Numbered from the stretch's first letter, positions 12,260 through 37,883 are shown. The stretch is DNA of 50,000 bases from Chrysomallon squamiferum (GCA_012295275.1 CM022672.1:13875495-13925494); one strand, 5' to 3'. Numbers and translations: made by a program. Notes: generated from the letters alone by a model not told the origin.

Positions 12260-12389
12260 ATAGTAGTATTACTAGTATTACTAGTATTTAAAAGGCTGAA
12301 ATGTGAGAAAATAAATTTAAACATTACCTTGCCAAACAAACATCCAGAAAGATCCAAACTTGAAAAAGTACGAAATAAACTCTTAACAT
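300..12389 (-). CDS. Gene A: complement C3 / A2M / TEP-CD109 superfamily protein, N-terminal 819 residues (19 exons, 3' part outside window)
   Basis: Seen: nineteen exons with GT-AG borders join in one frame: 12328-12389, 11322-11485, 10601-10783, 10339-10409, 9696-9824, 9202-9244, 8735-8825, 7967-8066, 7268-7510, 6382-6537, 5837-5932, 5355-5417, 4803-5000, 3744-3908, 2964-3041, 2678-2738, 1471-1594, 864-1092, 300-500. They total 2,457 nt (819 codons) from a signal peptide. Family motifs appear in the expected order: [13 protein letters not shown] (MG2 start), FEVSEYVLP (MG3 start), [13 protein letters not shown] (MG6), [10 protein letters not shown] (after the bait/anaphylatoxin position), [15 protein letters not shown] (MG7) and SVRKTLHVV (MG8 end). 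Known: this family makes secreted thioester proteins for opsonisation or protease trapping. Inferred: the thioester domain, CUB and C-terminus lie left of position 1, so thioester status is unknown. No six-Cys anaphylatoxin and no tetrabasic processing site are present, so it is not a canonical C3. GVCV and LCF cysteines match C3/C5 better than CD109. The best short name is C3/TEP-like. Confidence 0.9.
864..1092 (-). CDS. Gene A exon 18: MG7 with C3-type GVCV
   Basis: Residues 676-752. [58 protein letters not shown]. This is the MG7 core (pDsiTtW...a.s.s...G.cv, v.qdFF..l.lPy...R.E......vyNY). The Cys in GVCV is typical of C3/C4/C5. Phase 2 in, 0 out. Confidence 0.96.
1471..1594 (-). CDS. Gene A exon 17: short bait-equivalent segment and [10 protein letters not shown]
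   Basis: Residues 635-676. About 26 Cys-free, acidic/polar residues ([20 protein letters not shown]...) precede [16 protein letters not shown], the conserved R..FPE.WlW motif at the start of the alpha-chain-like part. Phase 1 in, 2 out. Confidence 0.93.
1690..2005. repeat. Degenerate tandem repeat, about 90-100 bp unit, 3 copies
   Basis: The phrase 'tttttatgtccttNttatgaaa' or a variant recurs near 1797, 1898 and 1986, with 'gatggtaatttca' between. Spacing is about 101 and 88 bp. Lies in a gene A intron. Confidence 0.55.
2010..2138. mobile_element. Possible short inverted-repeat element, 129 bp
   Basis: A block of complex sequence in AT-rich intron is bounded by TGTTGGAATGTT and, inverted, TGGTGGAATGTT (11 of 12). 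No clear target-site duplication is visible, so a MITE or SINE remnant is only a suggestion. Confidence 0.35.
2313..2613. mobile_element. Non-autonomous hAT-type element (MITE), 301 bp
   Basis: Terminal inverted repeats CACTGGTTCTCAAAC (2313-2327) and, read from the other end, CAGTGGTGCACAAAC (2613-2599) match at 12 of 15 positions. They resemble the CAGTGGTTCTCAA ends of hAT/Charlie elements. Flanking 8-bp copies CTTTATAG (2305-2312) and CTCTACAG (2614-2621) match at 6 of 8, both differences being transitions. An internal 'ggtcatgaccca' palindrome near the left end is also seen in such elements. It sits in the gene A intron between exons 16 and 17. No transposase frame. Confidence 0.75.
2678..2738 (-). 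CDS. Gene A exon 16: .AGF..mTNadi segment
   Basis: Residues 615-635, [20 protein letters not shown], matching the A2M/TEP segment just before the bait region. In a canonical C3 the anaphylatoxin would begin shortly after this point. Phase 0 in, 1 out (donor gtgagt). Confidence 0.88.
2740..2950. repeat. (AAT)n-rich microsatellite
   Basis: Interrupted AAT/GAT trinucleotide array in the gene A intron, just upstream (in transcript) of exon 16. Its poly-Leu/poly-Asn frames are not genes. Confidence 0.9.
2964..3041 (-). CDS. Gene A exon 15: segment before the bait/anaphylatoxin position
   Basis: Residues 589-614, [18 protein letters not shown]. It aligns with the C3 segment .IWD.v...DiGC..G and its TEP/CD109 equivalent, but the usual Cys is replaced by Lys (DLGK). 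Phase 0-0. Confidence 0.88.
3200..3600. repeat. Trinucleotide repeat block (ACT/AAC/AAT)
   Basis: Long imperfect trinucleotide sequence in a gene A intron. It translates to poly-Leu or poly-Asn in several frames and has no other sign of coding. Confidence 0.85.
3744..3908 (-). CDS. Gene A exon 14: MG6, AVDRAVYAM motif
   Basis: Residues 534-588, [18 protein letters not shown] and [19 protein letters not shown]. The AVD+.vy.. motif of MG6 is one of the clearest signatures of the superfamily. Phase 0-0, donor gtaaga. Confidence 0.95.
3920..4620. repeat. (ATT)n and ACT-rich trinucleotide block
   Basis: A pure (TTA)n core at 3922-4076 is followed by degraded ACT/ATT triplets to about 4620. Intronic in gene A. 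Confidence 0.85.
4803..5000 (-). CDS. Gene A exon 13: MG5 to MG6a
   Basis: Residues 468-533, [17 protein letters not shown], then [16 protein letters not shown] and [17 protein letters not shown]. It matches the family order v.s+G.i, .m.P..rl..yy, .ds...v...C....l. Phase 0-0. Confidence 0.93.
5355..5417 (-). CDS. Gene A exon 12: MG5 start
   Basis: Residues 447-467, [21 protein letters not shown]. It fits the C3/A2M strand pG..l.v.f......Y.y.. that starts MG5. 63 nt, phase 0-0. Confidence 0.85.
5837..5932 (-). CDS. Gene A exon 11: MG4/MG5 linker
   Basis: Residues 415-446, [15 protein letters not shown]... with sequon NES and one Cys. Good splice sites (ttacag / gtaagt), phase 0-0. The sequence itself is weakly conserved; it is assigned from frame continuity with both neighbours. 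Confidence 0.75.
6120..6330. repeat. Minisatellite, unit about 51-60 bp, 3 copies
   Basis: The phrase 'aacagcaacaacaataataa' followed by 'ttaattaatc' recurs with acag at 6157, 6208 and 6268. It sits in (AAT)n context in a gene A intron. Confidence 0.75.
6382..6537 (-). CDS. Gene A exon 10: MG4
   Basis: Residues 363-414, [18 protein letters not shown] and [18 protein letters not shown]. The pattern G.pv.g..V.......G...T...G...f.i..p matches MG4. Phase 0-0, acceptor ctactcag. Confidence 0.9.
6720..6975. repeat. Tetranucleotide block (ATCC)n-(TGTC)n-(TAGA)n-(GGAT)n
   Basis: Compound tetranucleotide repeats: ATCC-type at 6732-6768, TCTG/TATC, then (GATA)n at 6859-6924 and (GGAT)n at 6925-6975. 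Gene A intron. Confidence 0.92.
7268..7510 (-). CDS. Gene A exon 9: end of MG3 and MG4 start
   Basis: Residues 282-362 (81 codons), starting [19 protein letters not shown]. The middle part [18 protein letters not shown] is the typical strand before MG4. One cysteine (KFVCDI). First of seven consecutive phase 0-0 exons. It ends TEYVYS before gtacag. Confidence 0.88.
7564..7800. repeat. (AAT)n / (AAC)n microsatellite
   Basis: AAT array at 7616-7670, then AAC/AAT mixture. Intron between gene A exons 8 and 9. Confidence 0.9.
7967..8066 (-). CDS. Gene A exon 8: MG3, second part
   Basis: Residues 248-281, [19 protein letters not shown]. It corresponds to the family strand A+Y.yGkPV.G.v.....f. One NGT sequon. 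Phase 2 in, 0 out. Confidence 0.9.
8148..8260. repeat. Minisatellite, about 21-bp unit, about 5 copies
   Basis: Alternating phrases 'accatatacagttattattatt' and 'acaacatacagttattattatt' make a 42-bp dimer array. It has no spacers of CRISPR type; this is a plain tandem repeat in a gene A intron. Confidence 0.85.
8290..8575. repeat. ACT-rich imperfect trinucleotide block
   Basis: Imperfect (ACT)n with frequent substitutions; gene A intron. The long Thr/Tyr/Ser frames are repeat translations. Confidence 0.8.
8735..8825 (-). CDS. Gene A exon 7: MG3, first part
   Basis: Residues 218-248, VLPQMKLRL then a stretch ending LTLTLEAR. It matches vLP.fev.i........i......v.a+y. Phase 1 in, 2 out. Confidence 0.9.
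9202..9244 (-). CDS. Gene A exon 6: MG2/MG3 junction
   Basis: Short exon (43 nt) encoding [14 protein letters not shown]. With the next exon it builds FEVSEYVLP, the superfamily motif that opens MG3. Phase 0 in, 1 out. Confidence 0.9.
9696..9824 (-). CDS. Gene A exon 5: MG2, symmetric 43-codon exon
   Basis: Residues 161-203, beginning [12 protein letters not shown] and ending [13 protein letters not shown], the family pattern NP.G......l......G.W.i.a.y. Phase 0-0 and 129 nt long, so skipping it would keep the frame. A pyrimidine repeat of about 100 nt (in the transcript) lies just upstream of its acceptor. Confidence 0.9.
9859..9960. repeat. (GA)n, read as (CU)n in the gene A transcript
   Basis: About 100 bp of almost pure GA on the plus strand. 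In the gene A pre-mRNA it is a CU repeat that starts roughly 35 nt upstream of the exon 5 acceptor (9825). Confidence 0.95.
10339..10409 (-). CDS. Gene A exon 4: MG2
   Basis: Residues 137-160 ([17 protein letters not shown]...). The segment matches the MG2 strand that follows TPGQ.V.yR.. in the family. Acceptor cttgcag; donor gtaagc; phase 1 in, 0 out. Confidence 0.85.
10601..10783 (-). CDS. Gene A exon 3: end of MG1 and start of MG2
   Basis: Residues 76-137. It contains [10 protein letters not shown], two N-glycosylation sequons (NVT, NHT) and the superfamily hallmark [16 protein letters not shown], which opens MG2. Phase 1 in and out. Confidence 0.95.
10859..11075. repeat. Compound (GACA)n-(AT)n-(GATA)n repeat
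   Basis: GACA array at 10866-10893, an AT run at 10984-11042 and GATA at 11041-11070. Gene A intron 2. Confidence 0.93.
11249..11295. repeat. (GA)n, (CU)n in transcript, near exon 2 donor
   Basis: About 47 bp of pure GA on the plus strand, starting 26 nt beyond the gene A exon 2 donor (11321). Confidence 0.95.
11322..11485 (-). CDS. Gene A exon 2: MG1 domain, first part
   Basis: Residues 21-76. It begins [20 protein letters not shown], which matches the first strands of macroglobulin domain 1 (family form: Y.i..P..lr.g....v). Phase 2 in, 1 out. The acceptor is ttttcag. About 26 nt after the donor the transcript enters a long CU repeat. Confidence 0.9.
12049..12265. repeat. (AAT)n and (AGT)n microsatellites in gene A intron 1
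   Basis: AAT array at 12053-12118, ATT at 12168-12201 and (TAG)n at 12208-12258, between signal-peptide exon and exon 2. Confidence 0.93.
12328..12389 (-). CDS. Gene A exon 1: start codon and signal peptide
   Basis: The ATG at 12389 opens a 20-residue hydrophobic leader ([10 protein letters not shown]...LDVCLA) with an Ala-X-Ala-like end (C-L-A). A donor (AG|gtaatg) follows, phase 2. The next exon starts [12 protein letters not shown], the usual first strand of a mature MG1 domain, which supports this start and predicts cleavage near Ala20. The exon lies 63-70 nt downstream of a TATATAAA box. Confidence 0.85.
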
Positions 12390-12451
12390 GTTTCTTTAGT
12401 CTTGTTTCAAACTGGTTTTTTGTTTTTTTCTTTTGAATTTTTTTCCCCAAG

Positions 12452-12459
12452 TTTATATA
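12452..12459 (-). promoter_or_regulatory. TATA box for gene A
   Basis: On the minus strand an exact TATATAAA lies 63-70 nt upstream of the gene A ATG (12389). A start of transcription about 30 nt further on would give a 5' UTR of roughly 35 nt. Position and match are good, but the region is AT-rich, so a chance match cannot be excluded. Confidence 0.45.
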
Positions 12460-12479
12460 CGTAGTAATTTTGACCCACA

Positions 12480-14395
12480 CATGTTGAAAATCTACTGACG
12501 AATGCGAATCTGTATTGCGGTGGTTTTTGTAATTTTTGTTGTTACTGCAGTGTGTTAGTTTATTGTTTGATTCAGTAAACTGCCAGGGCTGTTATGTCAG
12601 CTATGTCAACACTTTCCAGGACGTTGTTGACCACTTACCATATCAGCCGGTAAATCTGATAGCACTTGGAGAGTTTTTAGTTACACACTATGGTATCGTG
12701 TCGTCTTCATAACACCAGTATATAAATTGTATTTGCGTCATTTAAGTGGTTAACGTTCGGTGCCATACAACATGTAGAGGCACTTCAAAATAAATAAATA
12801 AATGTATATAATTATAAATATATTAATGTTATTGATGAAAATAAAAACAGACACACAAACACACACGTCTACACACACACAGTGAAATGAACTGGTTATT
12901 ATTGCTCTTTCGTTCATTTATTCATAATAAACACATTGATTTCAACTATTTCTGACCTACTGTACTTCTCATGCTGCTTCCAAACGCACACATACACACA
13001 TACATACGTACATGCCAACACTAGTTCATCATTTAACCAAAAAATATTTTCCTATAATTTTTTTAATTTTTTTTTTCCCCTCCATATATTAAAAATAATC
13101 ACCCACATCCGAAGTTGGGACGAGCTATAGTTTCTATCCAAAGCAAAATAATATATATATATTTTTTAATGTGGAAATGCAGGTTTAAAACAATTTAAAA
13201 TCTAAGTAAATTAATGAGTTTCAAGTGCAAAACAACATACAAGTGGTCATGCTCAAATAAAACCGGAAGTTGGTTTGGTCGTATTACGTTTTGTAAAAAA
13301 TTGTTTATTATTTGTCTTCCTTTATTATATATATATATATATGTTGTTTGTTATTATCCTTACTTTTATTGTTATTGATAACTTTTTCCTTTCACACTGA
13401 CACACCTGTAGGTATGTGACAAAATATACATCATTAGAAAGAGCAAAAAGTGCATTTTAAAATGACACCAAGATCTCTTCGATAGGATTGATACGTAAAA
13501 AGTTACGAATTTTTATCGGAATGAAATTAGAACATATTTTTCCTTCGAAAATATATGAGGAAACTGATTCGTTTTTGTGATTTTGCAACATAAAACACTG
13601 AATATCTCATAGAGTTTTAAACCAGCAAACCTGTATTATATATCAAAATGAGTTCTATCGTTGAACAGTAGCAAGATGCTAATTTCCATTAATTGCACTA
13701 ATTAGCTCAAATACACCTTACGTCATAATTATGTAATTCTCAAAAACTCCATAGAAATTAAACCAATATACAAAAAGATCATTTTTCAAGATAACCGAAT
13801 TAATTGTAACTCACCCACCATAGACGTAATTCCTGTCCAGAAGTAACACACATACCCACACCCACACACAATAAACAAACAAAACTTTTCATCTTTAGGA
13901 AAACATTTTATTTTTTAATTTTTTTTTTTTTTTAATAATTAACATGAATACAATATCACTCACAAACTTATTTACAAAAGAAACATTAAGCCCTGACTGT
14001 GTGTGGTATATATTCTGTTTCACACAATCACACACCTGCAAGACACACATAAAATAATTATCTTAATAAATGTATACAAAAAAACCTCTCGGAAGAATAA
14101 GCAGTTCTTGTTGTTTTGTCACCTCGTGCGCCTATCATGAGAGGAACATTATTATAATAATTAATACATGTTTAAAGAGACGAATTTATTGTTGTTTTTT
14201 TTTTTCCCCCTAAAATGCTGTGATTTATGCATGTTAAATAATTACAATACAGTTTTAAAGCATTTAAAACAAGCTTCGTAATTTCGACCAATAGAATTCT
14301 ACCCTGGATTTGCGGGGGGAAAAAAGGAAGTCAAATTGTTGATAAAAAACAAAAAAAAAAATATTAAAAAAAAAAAAAAAAAAAAGAAAGAAAAG

Positions 14396-14441
<46 letters not shown>

Positions 14442-14849
14442 GAAAGCAAACGAAAGGTACACGTGAGGAGGACAAAGGAGTTTGATTTACAAATATACAA
14501 AAATTACGTTGATCAAAACATAAAAAATATATAACATAAACGAGTGATTAAAAACATTTTTTTTTTTCAATATTGCAAATTATTTGAAGTATAATTTAAT
14601 ATTTCACAGCAGTTTAATATAGTAACTGAAAACTAATGCCAGTATTTCTCAGAATCGAGTTCTAAAGTCTTCTTTTAAATAAACCCTACATAATAAGCCT
14701 CTGGGTAACACAGAATGAATGGTAGCACGTGTTTCAAACAACTGGTTTCACAAATATCACATCATATTGCATACATTTGGCACTAAATGAAAGAAATTAA
14801 GCAAACATGCACGACAGACAAATATTTACATTGAGGCTTCATTAACGTG

Positions 14850-14888
<39 letters not shown>

Positions 14889-15612
14889 CTCATATGAAGT
14901 CAGTTATTAAACTCTAAAATTTCAAATATTGTTTTGCATGATGAGTAAAAACAATAATAATTATACAACAATTGAAAGATTAAATCTAGAAAAATTCAAA
15001 AGTACACATTGTGGATGAATTGATTTGTATTAATTTACTATGGCTGAATTTATAAATTAAAAAAAAAAAAATAAATAAATAAATAAATTAAAAGAAAAAA
15101 AAAATAATAATAATAATAATAATAATCAATAATTAAATAAATAACTAAAAAAACAAAATCATCAGATACATCTGTATCATTTTTATGTAATTATTTCTTT
15201 AAATAAGATATATTATGGTGATGAAATATTTTTCTTAATTAAATACATTTAATCAATAAAAAAAACAGTGAAACAAACAACAATATATTCCACATTTAAA
15301 TTAAAAGATTAAAAATTTTAAATCATAAAAAAAACCGTTAAGACCTGCACATGGTATAACAATATTAAAAATGTACCTTTGTACTGCAGATTCTTTCAAA
15401 ACATTAAAATAATAAAAACAAACCTTATTACATTTTACATTTATTTAAAAAACGAAGGGAAAAAGAATGTACAAATAAATATTATGTTCATATATTATTT
15501 CTGTTTTCAAGTGCAAATACATCTGCTAAAATGGTTGTCAAAAAGCTTAATACAATTATGCAAAGATTAAATGAAACAAATGAAACATCTCTTTTCAGAA
15601 ATGACAACTAAC

Positions 15613-15643
<31 letters not shown>

Positions 15644-18629
15644 TAAGAAATAAGGTATAAGAAAATGAATATAGCATTTTATATATATATCTGCTATAAA
15701 GTAACATATTCAGTGAATAGAAAAAATATTTGGAGAAATGATCATAAAAGATTTTGATGTTTTAAAGTTGTATGATTAAAAAATGCAATTAACATTGTGT
15801 AGGATAATGAAATTTTAAAAGAAGTAAATTTTAAATAATTTTTTTTTGTATATATTTGTGATTAAGAAATAAATAAAACATCTATATGTGCTATCAACAA
15901 AAATGACACGAATTCTTTACAATTATGCAAAGACAACAAAACAGGAAAAATGGCTTCTTAGAACTGATACAAACAAAAAATATATTGTCTCTAGTATACA
16001 TGACAATCAAAATGAATCAAGGAAGAACAAAAGAAGAGAATAAAAATGAAGAAACCACAATGTCAGTGTATATAAGCTATAAAGAAAAATGACAAAAATA
16101 TGGGTACAATTATGCAATGACTTTGTAAGGCACATTTATAACATTTTCAAGGAAAAAACAAAATATATAAAAGCACCGGTGATTATTTCAAACAAGTCAT
16201 ACATTTCTCTGCAACACAGATGCAGACAGACATCTTGTTTTTGTTGTTGTTGTTTTATTTTTTTATTTTTTATTTTTTTTTTCGACAGCACACCTAGAAA
16301 GCCCATAATTGATGACTAGAAAGAAAACGATTACTTCTTATATACAGAAGGATTTATAAAAATTCACATATGTACAGCATTTCTGAACAGAAATAAAATT
16401 ACAAACCAAGCATACACGACATTTTGAACAAACAGCACTCTGACCTCAGGATCGAATAAAAAACTTTTAAGGTGCAGTTATCAAGATGCAATTTTTGTGG
16501 CATAAATAAGTTAAACTGGAATTAACCTTTATAGTAATTTATTTATTTATATTTATTTACTTATGTCTATATTTAGTTATGTTTATTTACTTACGTTTAT
16601 ATTTATTTACTTGCATTTATATTTATACACTTACATTTATTTTTATCGATTTATATTTATTTACTTATATTTATTTACTTACATTTACATTTATTTATTT
16701 GAGATTTAAAAAAATATATATATATAATACTCCTCATAAGGTCGTTATTTAATCTGTGATAAACTTTTTAAACTTGTCCAAACTGTAATACTTTTTCTAA
16801 GACTTTTTATCATAATAAAAAAGACCCACTTAAAACAATAAATAATCCTATTTTGTCTCAGTTCAGTAATATATCTAACCTTGTCTAGTTTTATCTAAAT
16901 AATAAAAAATATATACATATATATATATATTTTTTATCTAATGCACGATATATATCTAATATCATCTTATCTAAATAATAAAACAGGCTAAAAATATTTT
17001 TCATCTTTTGTTCACTGCCGTGAAATTGCATTTTGAGAATTCACCTTAACACACACCTCAAAGAAATGCATTCATTCATGACTTTGTGCTTTTAAGTCCG
17101 AAATCAATGTATTATTTCACACGCCATATATTTGTGTGTTTTTTTGTTGTTGCTTTAAATTACTTATAAACATAAGTACAAATATGCACAGTGTATAAAC
17201 AACAGTCTGGTTATTTCATTATACATGACAGATAATTAATTTTGTTTCAAATCACTTAAAACAAGTAAAAATCTATAATATGTAAAACAAATTTAAAAAA
17301 AAAAAGTAGATACTAAGTCATATAATTATTTTTTCTGTTTTAAATATATTGTCATATTACACAAGTAACCTATTTATTTTATAAAATTATTTTAACATAA
17401 ATACATTTTCTATAAACAGTACAAACAAACTTGTGTCTACTAATGAGACCAATGGAATTAAGAACCTCCAAAATATATTAAAATACATTTACTAATAAAG
17501 TCAAAAAAATTAAAATTAAAAATTACAATAAACATTTAAATCTTAAATAATTATGCTTAAATAATTATGCTTGTTACATAGAATTATGTACATACAAGGC
17601 TTTTATTGTTATTATTATTTTTATTATTATTATTATTATTAAGTTTCATCAGTAAAGTATGTAATTTAAAAAAAAAAGTTTAAAAATACTTTTCTCAGAT
17701 GTAAAGATCTATCAAAATCTTTTCTAATCAAACACATTAACTAGTTACATTACTCAACATATTTTTCAAGAAAGATGTGTTTTTGTTTTTTGTTTTTTTG
17801 TCTCTTTTATTGATTGCTTGTTTGGCATAGCAAAAATGTCTAACTCAATGGAAAATATATTGGTTTATAACAATATGTTAAATATAAATCTAAATAAATA
17901 TAAATTTTTTAATACATGTGGTTGTTATTTGTTCATTACGTAAATATGTAAAAATAGAGATTCAGTTTAGGAGAATGAAATTTTATTTTCTCCAGGAGTA
18001 ATAGTTTATAATGTACATTTTCTTTAAATACTTCACAAATACATATACAGTTATTCACTTTATGGACAAGATATATTTTAAGAATAATTTAATTATCTAA
18101 ATTTCTTTCTCAATTTTAGTTATATTTAACTTTAAAGAATGATAAAATCCTCAAAAGACTGAAGATTGTTTTGGTATTTTTTGTAATGGAAGGGAGAAAA
18201 CTTTTACAAAGAGAAAATCCTGTAGAGACTCCATTAAAGAAGATCTTTAATCAGAGGTCAGAAAAGAATCAGAAGTGAAAATAATTACAATTCTGATTGG
18301 CTAAGAGTCAAAGAAAAATAAATAAAAAGTTAGAGCTGTAACAAATTTTGTAACATATTTACCTTTTCATTGTGGTTATTTATTTTTTGAACTTTTAGCA
18401 TTTTGCACATTACATTAAAATAAAAACTGTGTAGGTCATAATTCATATTTCATTTAAATATTCCAAAAATAGTGTAAATAAATTATAATTGTATTCATTT
18501 TTTTACATTAAATCTGTTTTTATTGGTAATAAATGTATCTGTTGTGGTTAACTGAGATGTTTCTGACTGACAAAATATAATTCACTGATAACAATAATAT
18601 AGCTGTGGTTGTTAAACTGATATTTCTTC

Positions 18630-18666
<37 letters not shown>

Positions 18667-19290
18667 TATTTTTTTCAAAATCTAGGTGCTAGTTATTCCA
18701 GAGAAAAATAACCATGCAGATCACAAAATCATATTTCTCTGAAGTATTTATGACATTAAGTATATTTCTAAAAATCCTTGAGGTTAAAATAAAATAGAAT
18801 TTCTCTTTTTATCGAGTTCTTCGTTAATTCACTGTATTGTAATAACAGCATCGTTCATAGAAAAATATTTTACGTTTTTCACTGAAATATTCATAAAATA
18901 AACGGTGTATAAATTAATATTATTTTCAGTGTGGATAAAATATATTTAACATCATCACTGTACACAAACAAAACATTTTGTTTTTTTATTGGTAACAAAC
19001 AACTTCAGTCTTGTCTTTGTGGTTAGCTGAATTTTTCAAATCGGTTTGTGTTTTGTTTTTCACTGACCCAGAAATACTAACAGTGTTGTTCACAAACTAT
19101 TTTGACATTTATGGTCAATATTTCAAGAACTATATTTCTTGACACATGGACTTTTATGACTGATTTTTTGCACATGATATACTTCAACTATTTCACTGTT
19201 GAATGTCGCAGTTCATTGTTTTATTTATTACAAGGTCTGAACAAGTCATTTCATATCAGTCTCATGATGGGTTTCTATTTTACTTATTGT
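12480..19290. other. AT-rich intergenic region between gene A and gene B
   Basis: About 6.8 kb without a recognisable gene on either strand. It holds poly-A/poly-T runs (for example 14852-14886 and 15612-15639), AAT tracts and TTTA-rich sequence at 16540-16700. A more complex block at about 13380-13860 shows no coding frame and may be an old dispersed repeat. The gene A promoter should lie at its left end (12,460-12,800). Confidence 0.6.
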
Positions 19291-20416
19291 TTGTATCGTT
19301 CCTGACAAACAACTGTTTTTATCTTCCAGAAGAGGAAGTCAAGTGATCCCACATCATGCCACTTTAAATATTCCTTCTGAAAATTTTCTTCCTTCAGTGC
19401 AGAGTTCCTGTTCGAGAGCCCATCTGAATACCCATTTCCATTTGTATTTTTATTTTTTTGCTTCATATATAAAGAGTTTCTGATTGGGAAAGCAATCACA
19501 TTATTTCTCGTCAGTTTCACAGTATTTTCCTTCCTTCCACCACAAAGATTTCTCGTCTTAGAGACAGGTCAGTGTCCATTTTCATCTGCCTCAAAGATTT
19601 TAACAAGAGCTTTTAATCCTTCTTGTATAAAGAGTTCTTGAACAGGACATTACTGCGGGTCCCTTTTTATTTGTCGTTGATTCCAGTTTATTTTTCTTCC
19701 TAAGACCACAAAGAGCTTCAGTGTGAGATCAGTCAATATCCTTTTTCATTTGTCTCAACTTCTAACAACTGCTTTTTTATATATTTCAAATGTAAAGAGT
19801 TTCTGAATGGGAAACCATTGTCTGTCCATTTATTTCTCACCAATTTCACAGTTTTTCTGCCACAAAACCCCTCCAATCTTAGAAACCAGTTTCCATTTTT
19901 ATTTGCACCGTTTTGTATTTAATTATATAAAACATGTTCTACTTCCTTCTAATATAGAGAATTACTGACTGAGAGATCAAAACTGTCAATCTTTGCCACT
20001 TATCTTCCTCAAACATAGAGTTCTTACCTGAGAGACAACTGAATGTCGGTCTTTATGTTTAATCAACTTCAAAATATGTTTCTTCTTCAAATACGTTACT
20101 ATCATGCAGACAACTTGGTTACCATTTTCATTCATCACCCACTTTTCATCACATGCACTTCTTTTGCAAAATGTTTTGTTTTGCAAAGAAAAGCCCCAAA
20201 CAATTGCTGTCAACAGCCTTTTCAGCAAAATCAAAATTCCACCATTAGTGATCTAAATTTTATGATTGCATTACTGAAAGAAATTAATGATACAGCAAAT
20301 CAGTGCAAGCTGCCTCCTCGAGCACTGACAAAAATTCTTCATCCAGTGTCCATGACAACAAAAAGTCACCTGGATGTATTGTTGCATTGCACCTCTGAAA
20401 TTCTACAAAGAATTCA
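19290..20416 (-). other. Gene B 3' flank / probable 3' UTR with polyadenylation signals
   Basis: Downstream of the stop there is about 1.1 kb of more complex sequence than the surroundings. Minus-strand AATAAA hexamers lie at 19898-19903, 19829-19834 and 19666-19671. The true cleavage site cannot be chosen from sequence. The stretch also carries decayed repeats of phrases like 'aaagagtttctgaNNggga'. Confidence 0.4.
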
Positions 20417-35665
<15,249 letters not shown>

Positions 35666-35796
35666 CTGCAAATAAAAACATAAACTGCCAGTTAAATCAA
35701 TTACAAATGTCGTAACTTTATGCCTGAACAGTTAAACAACATATTAATTAAAAACAACAATATTTTGTAAAACAAATAATATCTGTTCTTGTTGTG

Positions 35797-35849
<53 letters not shown>

Positions 35850-36592
35850 GTTAATACTTGTAGTGGTCGTTGCTGTTTTATTATTAGCATTATTATCTAG
35901 ATTTTTATAATAATGAACTATATTTAAATTGTTATTTTAGATTTGTTTTCCTCATATTAAAATATCACTGACATTCCGAGTTTGTCAAAAACTGGAAAAA
36001 AAGTAAACCAGAATTCCACTAATTACAGACAGAAGGTTTTGGAAAGGGACAGCAGAGAGGAGAAGGGGTGGATTAAGAGAAGAAGAAGAAAAAATAACCC
36101 TTAAAAATCCATCAACAGATTATTTTGGGGATATGAAGATATTTACAGACAAATTAAAAATTCACCTAAGGACACTTTTTTCTTTCTTTCTTTTTCATTA
36201 CTTTTTGAATTTTTTTTTTTTTTTTGTTTTGTTGTTGTTCTATTCGACAAAACAATATAAAGCTGAACTATTGGTAGATTATTAGTTCCAAGCGAACTTC
36301 AGATATCTGTATTTAAAAAAAAAGAGGAATATATATATTTTTTTTTTTTTTTTTCTTTTTCTGACTATAGTGTATGTTGATTATTTGGTTCTAGGCGGAC
36401 ACTTGTCGGATAAACGAAGTTAAAACAGCAGTTTTCTACAGCGCCACACCTTTAGGTTCAGATTTCAAACGAAACAGTTTTCTGGAGAGAAGCCGATATA
36501 ATCTGGACGAACAGTACAGGGGCACCCTTCACGTTCTTGCTTAATCTGGTTTGTTGTGGGCTTCTCGCTGAGAGAGAGCGAGCGAGCGAGCG

Positions 36593-36678
<86 letters not shown>

Positions 36679-36808
36679 AATACCCCTTAGAATGATGTAA
36701 AAGACAAATTTAAGGAATAATTATATCTTTTTCATAAATAATAATGAAATACAGTATTGTATTGCGTTGTGGGTTTATTATTATTATTTTTATTATTGTT
36801 GTTGTTGC

Positions 36809-36846
<38 letters not shown>

Positions 36847-37034
36847 ATTAAAACATTTTAAATATCTTTTTCAGATTTTTTTTAGTTTGGATTTTCAAAT
36901 CTTAACCATCATATTCATTACCTTTTTTTTTCTGTTTATTTCTCGGTTTATTTTTCAAAAACAAACAAACAAACAAAAAAAAAACCCACAAAAAACCCCG
37001 CATATAACATAAACTAAAAGAAAATAAATAATTA

Positions 37035-37085
<51 letters not shown>

Positions 37086-37107
37086 GAATAATAAAGCATA
37101 ATAAAGC

Positions 37108-37151
<44 letters not shown>

Positions 37152-37883
37152 AATAAATAAATAAGAGTAACAGAAGAAAAGACCCCGACACATCAAACTA
37201 TCTTTGCCCCGAATTTAGACCAGAAAGGGCGTTGTTGCGAGTACCTTAATTAAGATTCTGTATATACCGTAGTTCCACTTAACTGTTAGGCTGCCGATTT
37301 ACGTTACGCCAGTCCATAAACTGCTGCTGTACATTTAACCTTTGAACGACCGAGCACCATAGAAAACGCGTTGTTATTATTAAGTTTCAAATTCTCAACT
37401 TTATCAATCATAACTGGCTTTGTGTTTGCACAATATGATGGCCATAATGAACCATGTAATGTCTCAGCGTGTGAGCAGAATTCGGAACAAATGTAAATAG
37501 AGTGTTTTGCTAACCAGGACGTTGGCGTCTGAACTGAGCGAAGTATGTAAATTAGTGGTGCAAGAAATAGTCTTAAAAAATAGAATAAAGAAATAATGTA
37601 TGACGAAATTTCAAGCTGCGATTTTTTTTTTTTTTTTTTTGACTTTTTGCTTCATTTTGTTGTTGTTGTTGATATTATGTTGTTGATGATGATGACGATG
37701 ATGACGTTGCTTTAAATAAAATGAAAAGGGATACGCAGCCCTATATTCACATACACACATATACACACACACACACATACACACACACAAACACTCGTAT
37801 AAACATACATATAAAATAAAAAGAAGGGAATGTAAGGGGGAAAAATGGAAAAAACGGAGAAAATAAAAATAGAAAACTAAACA

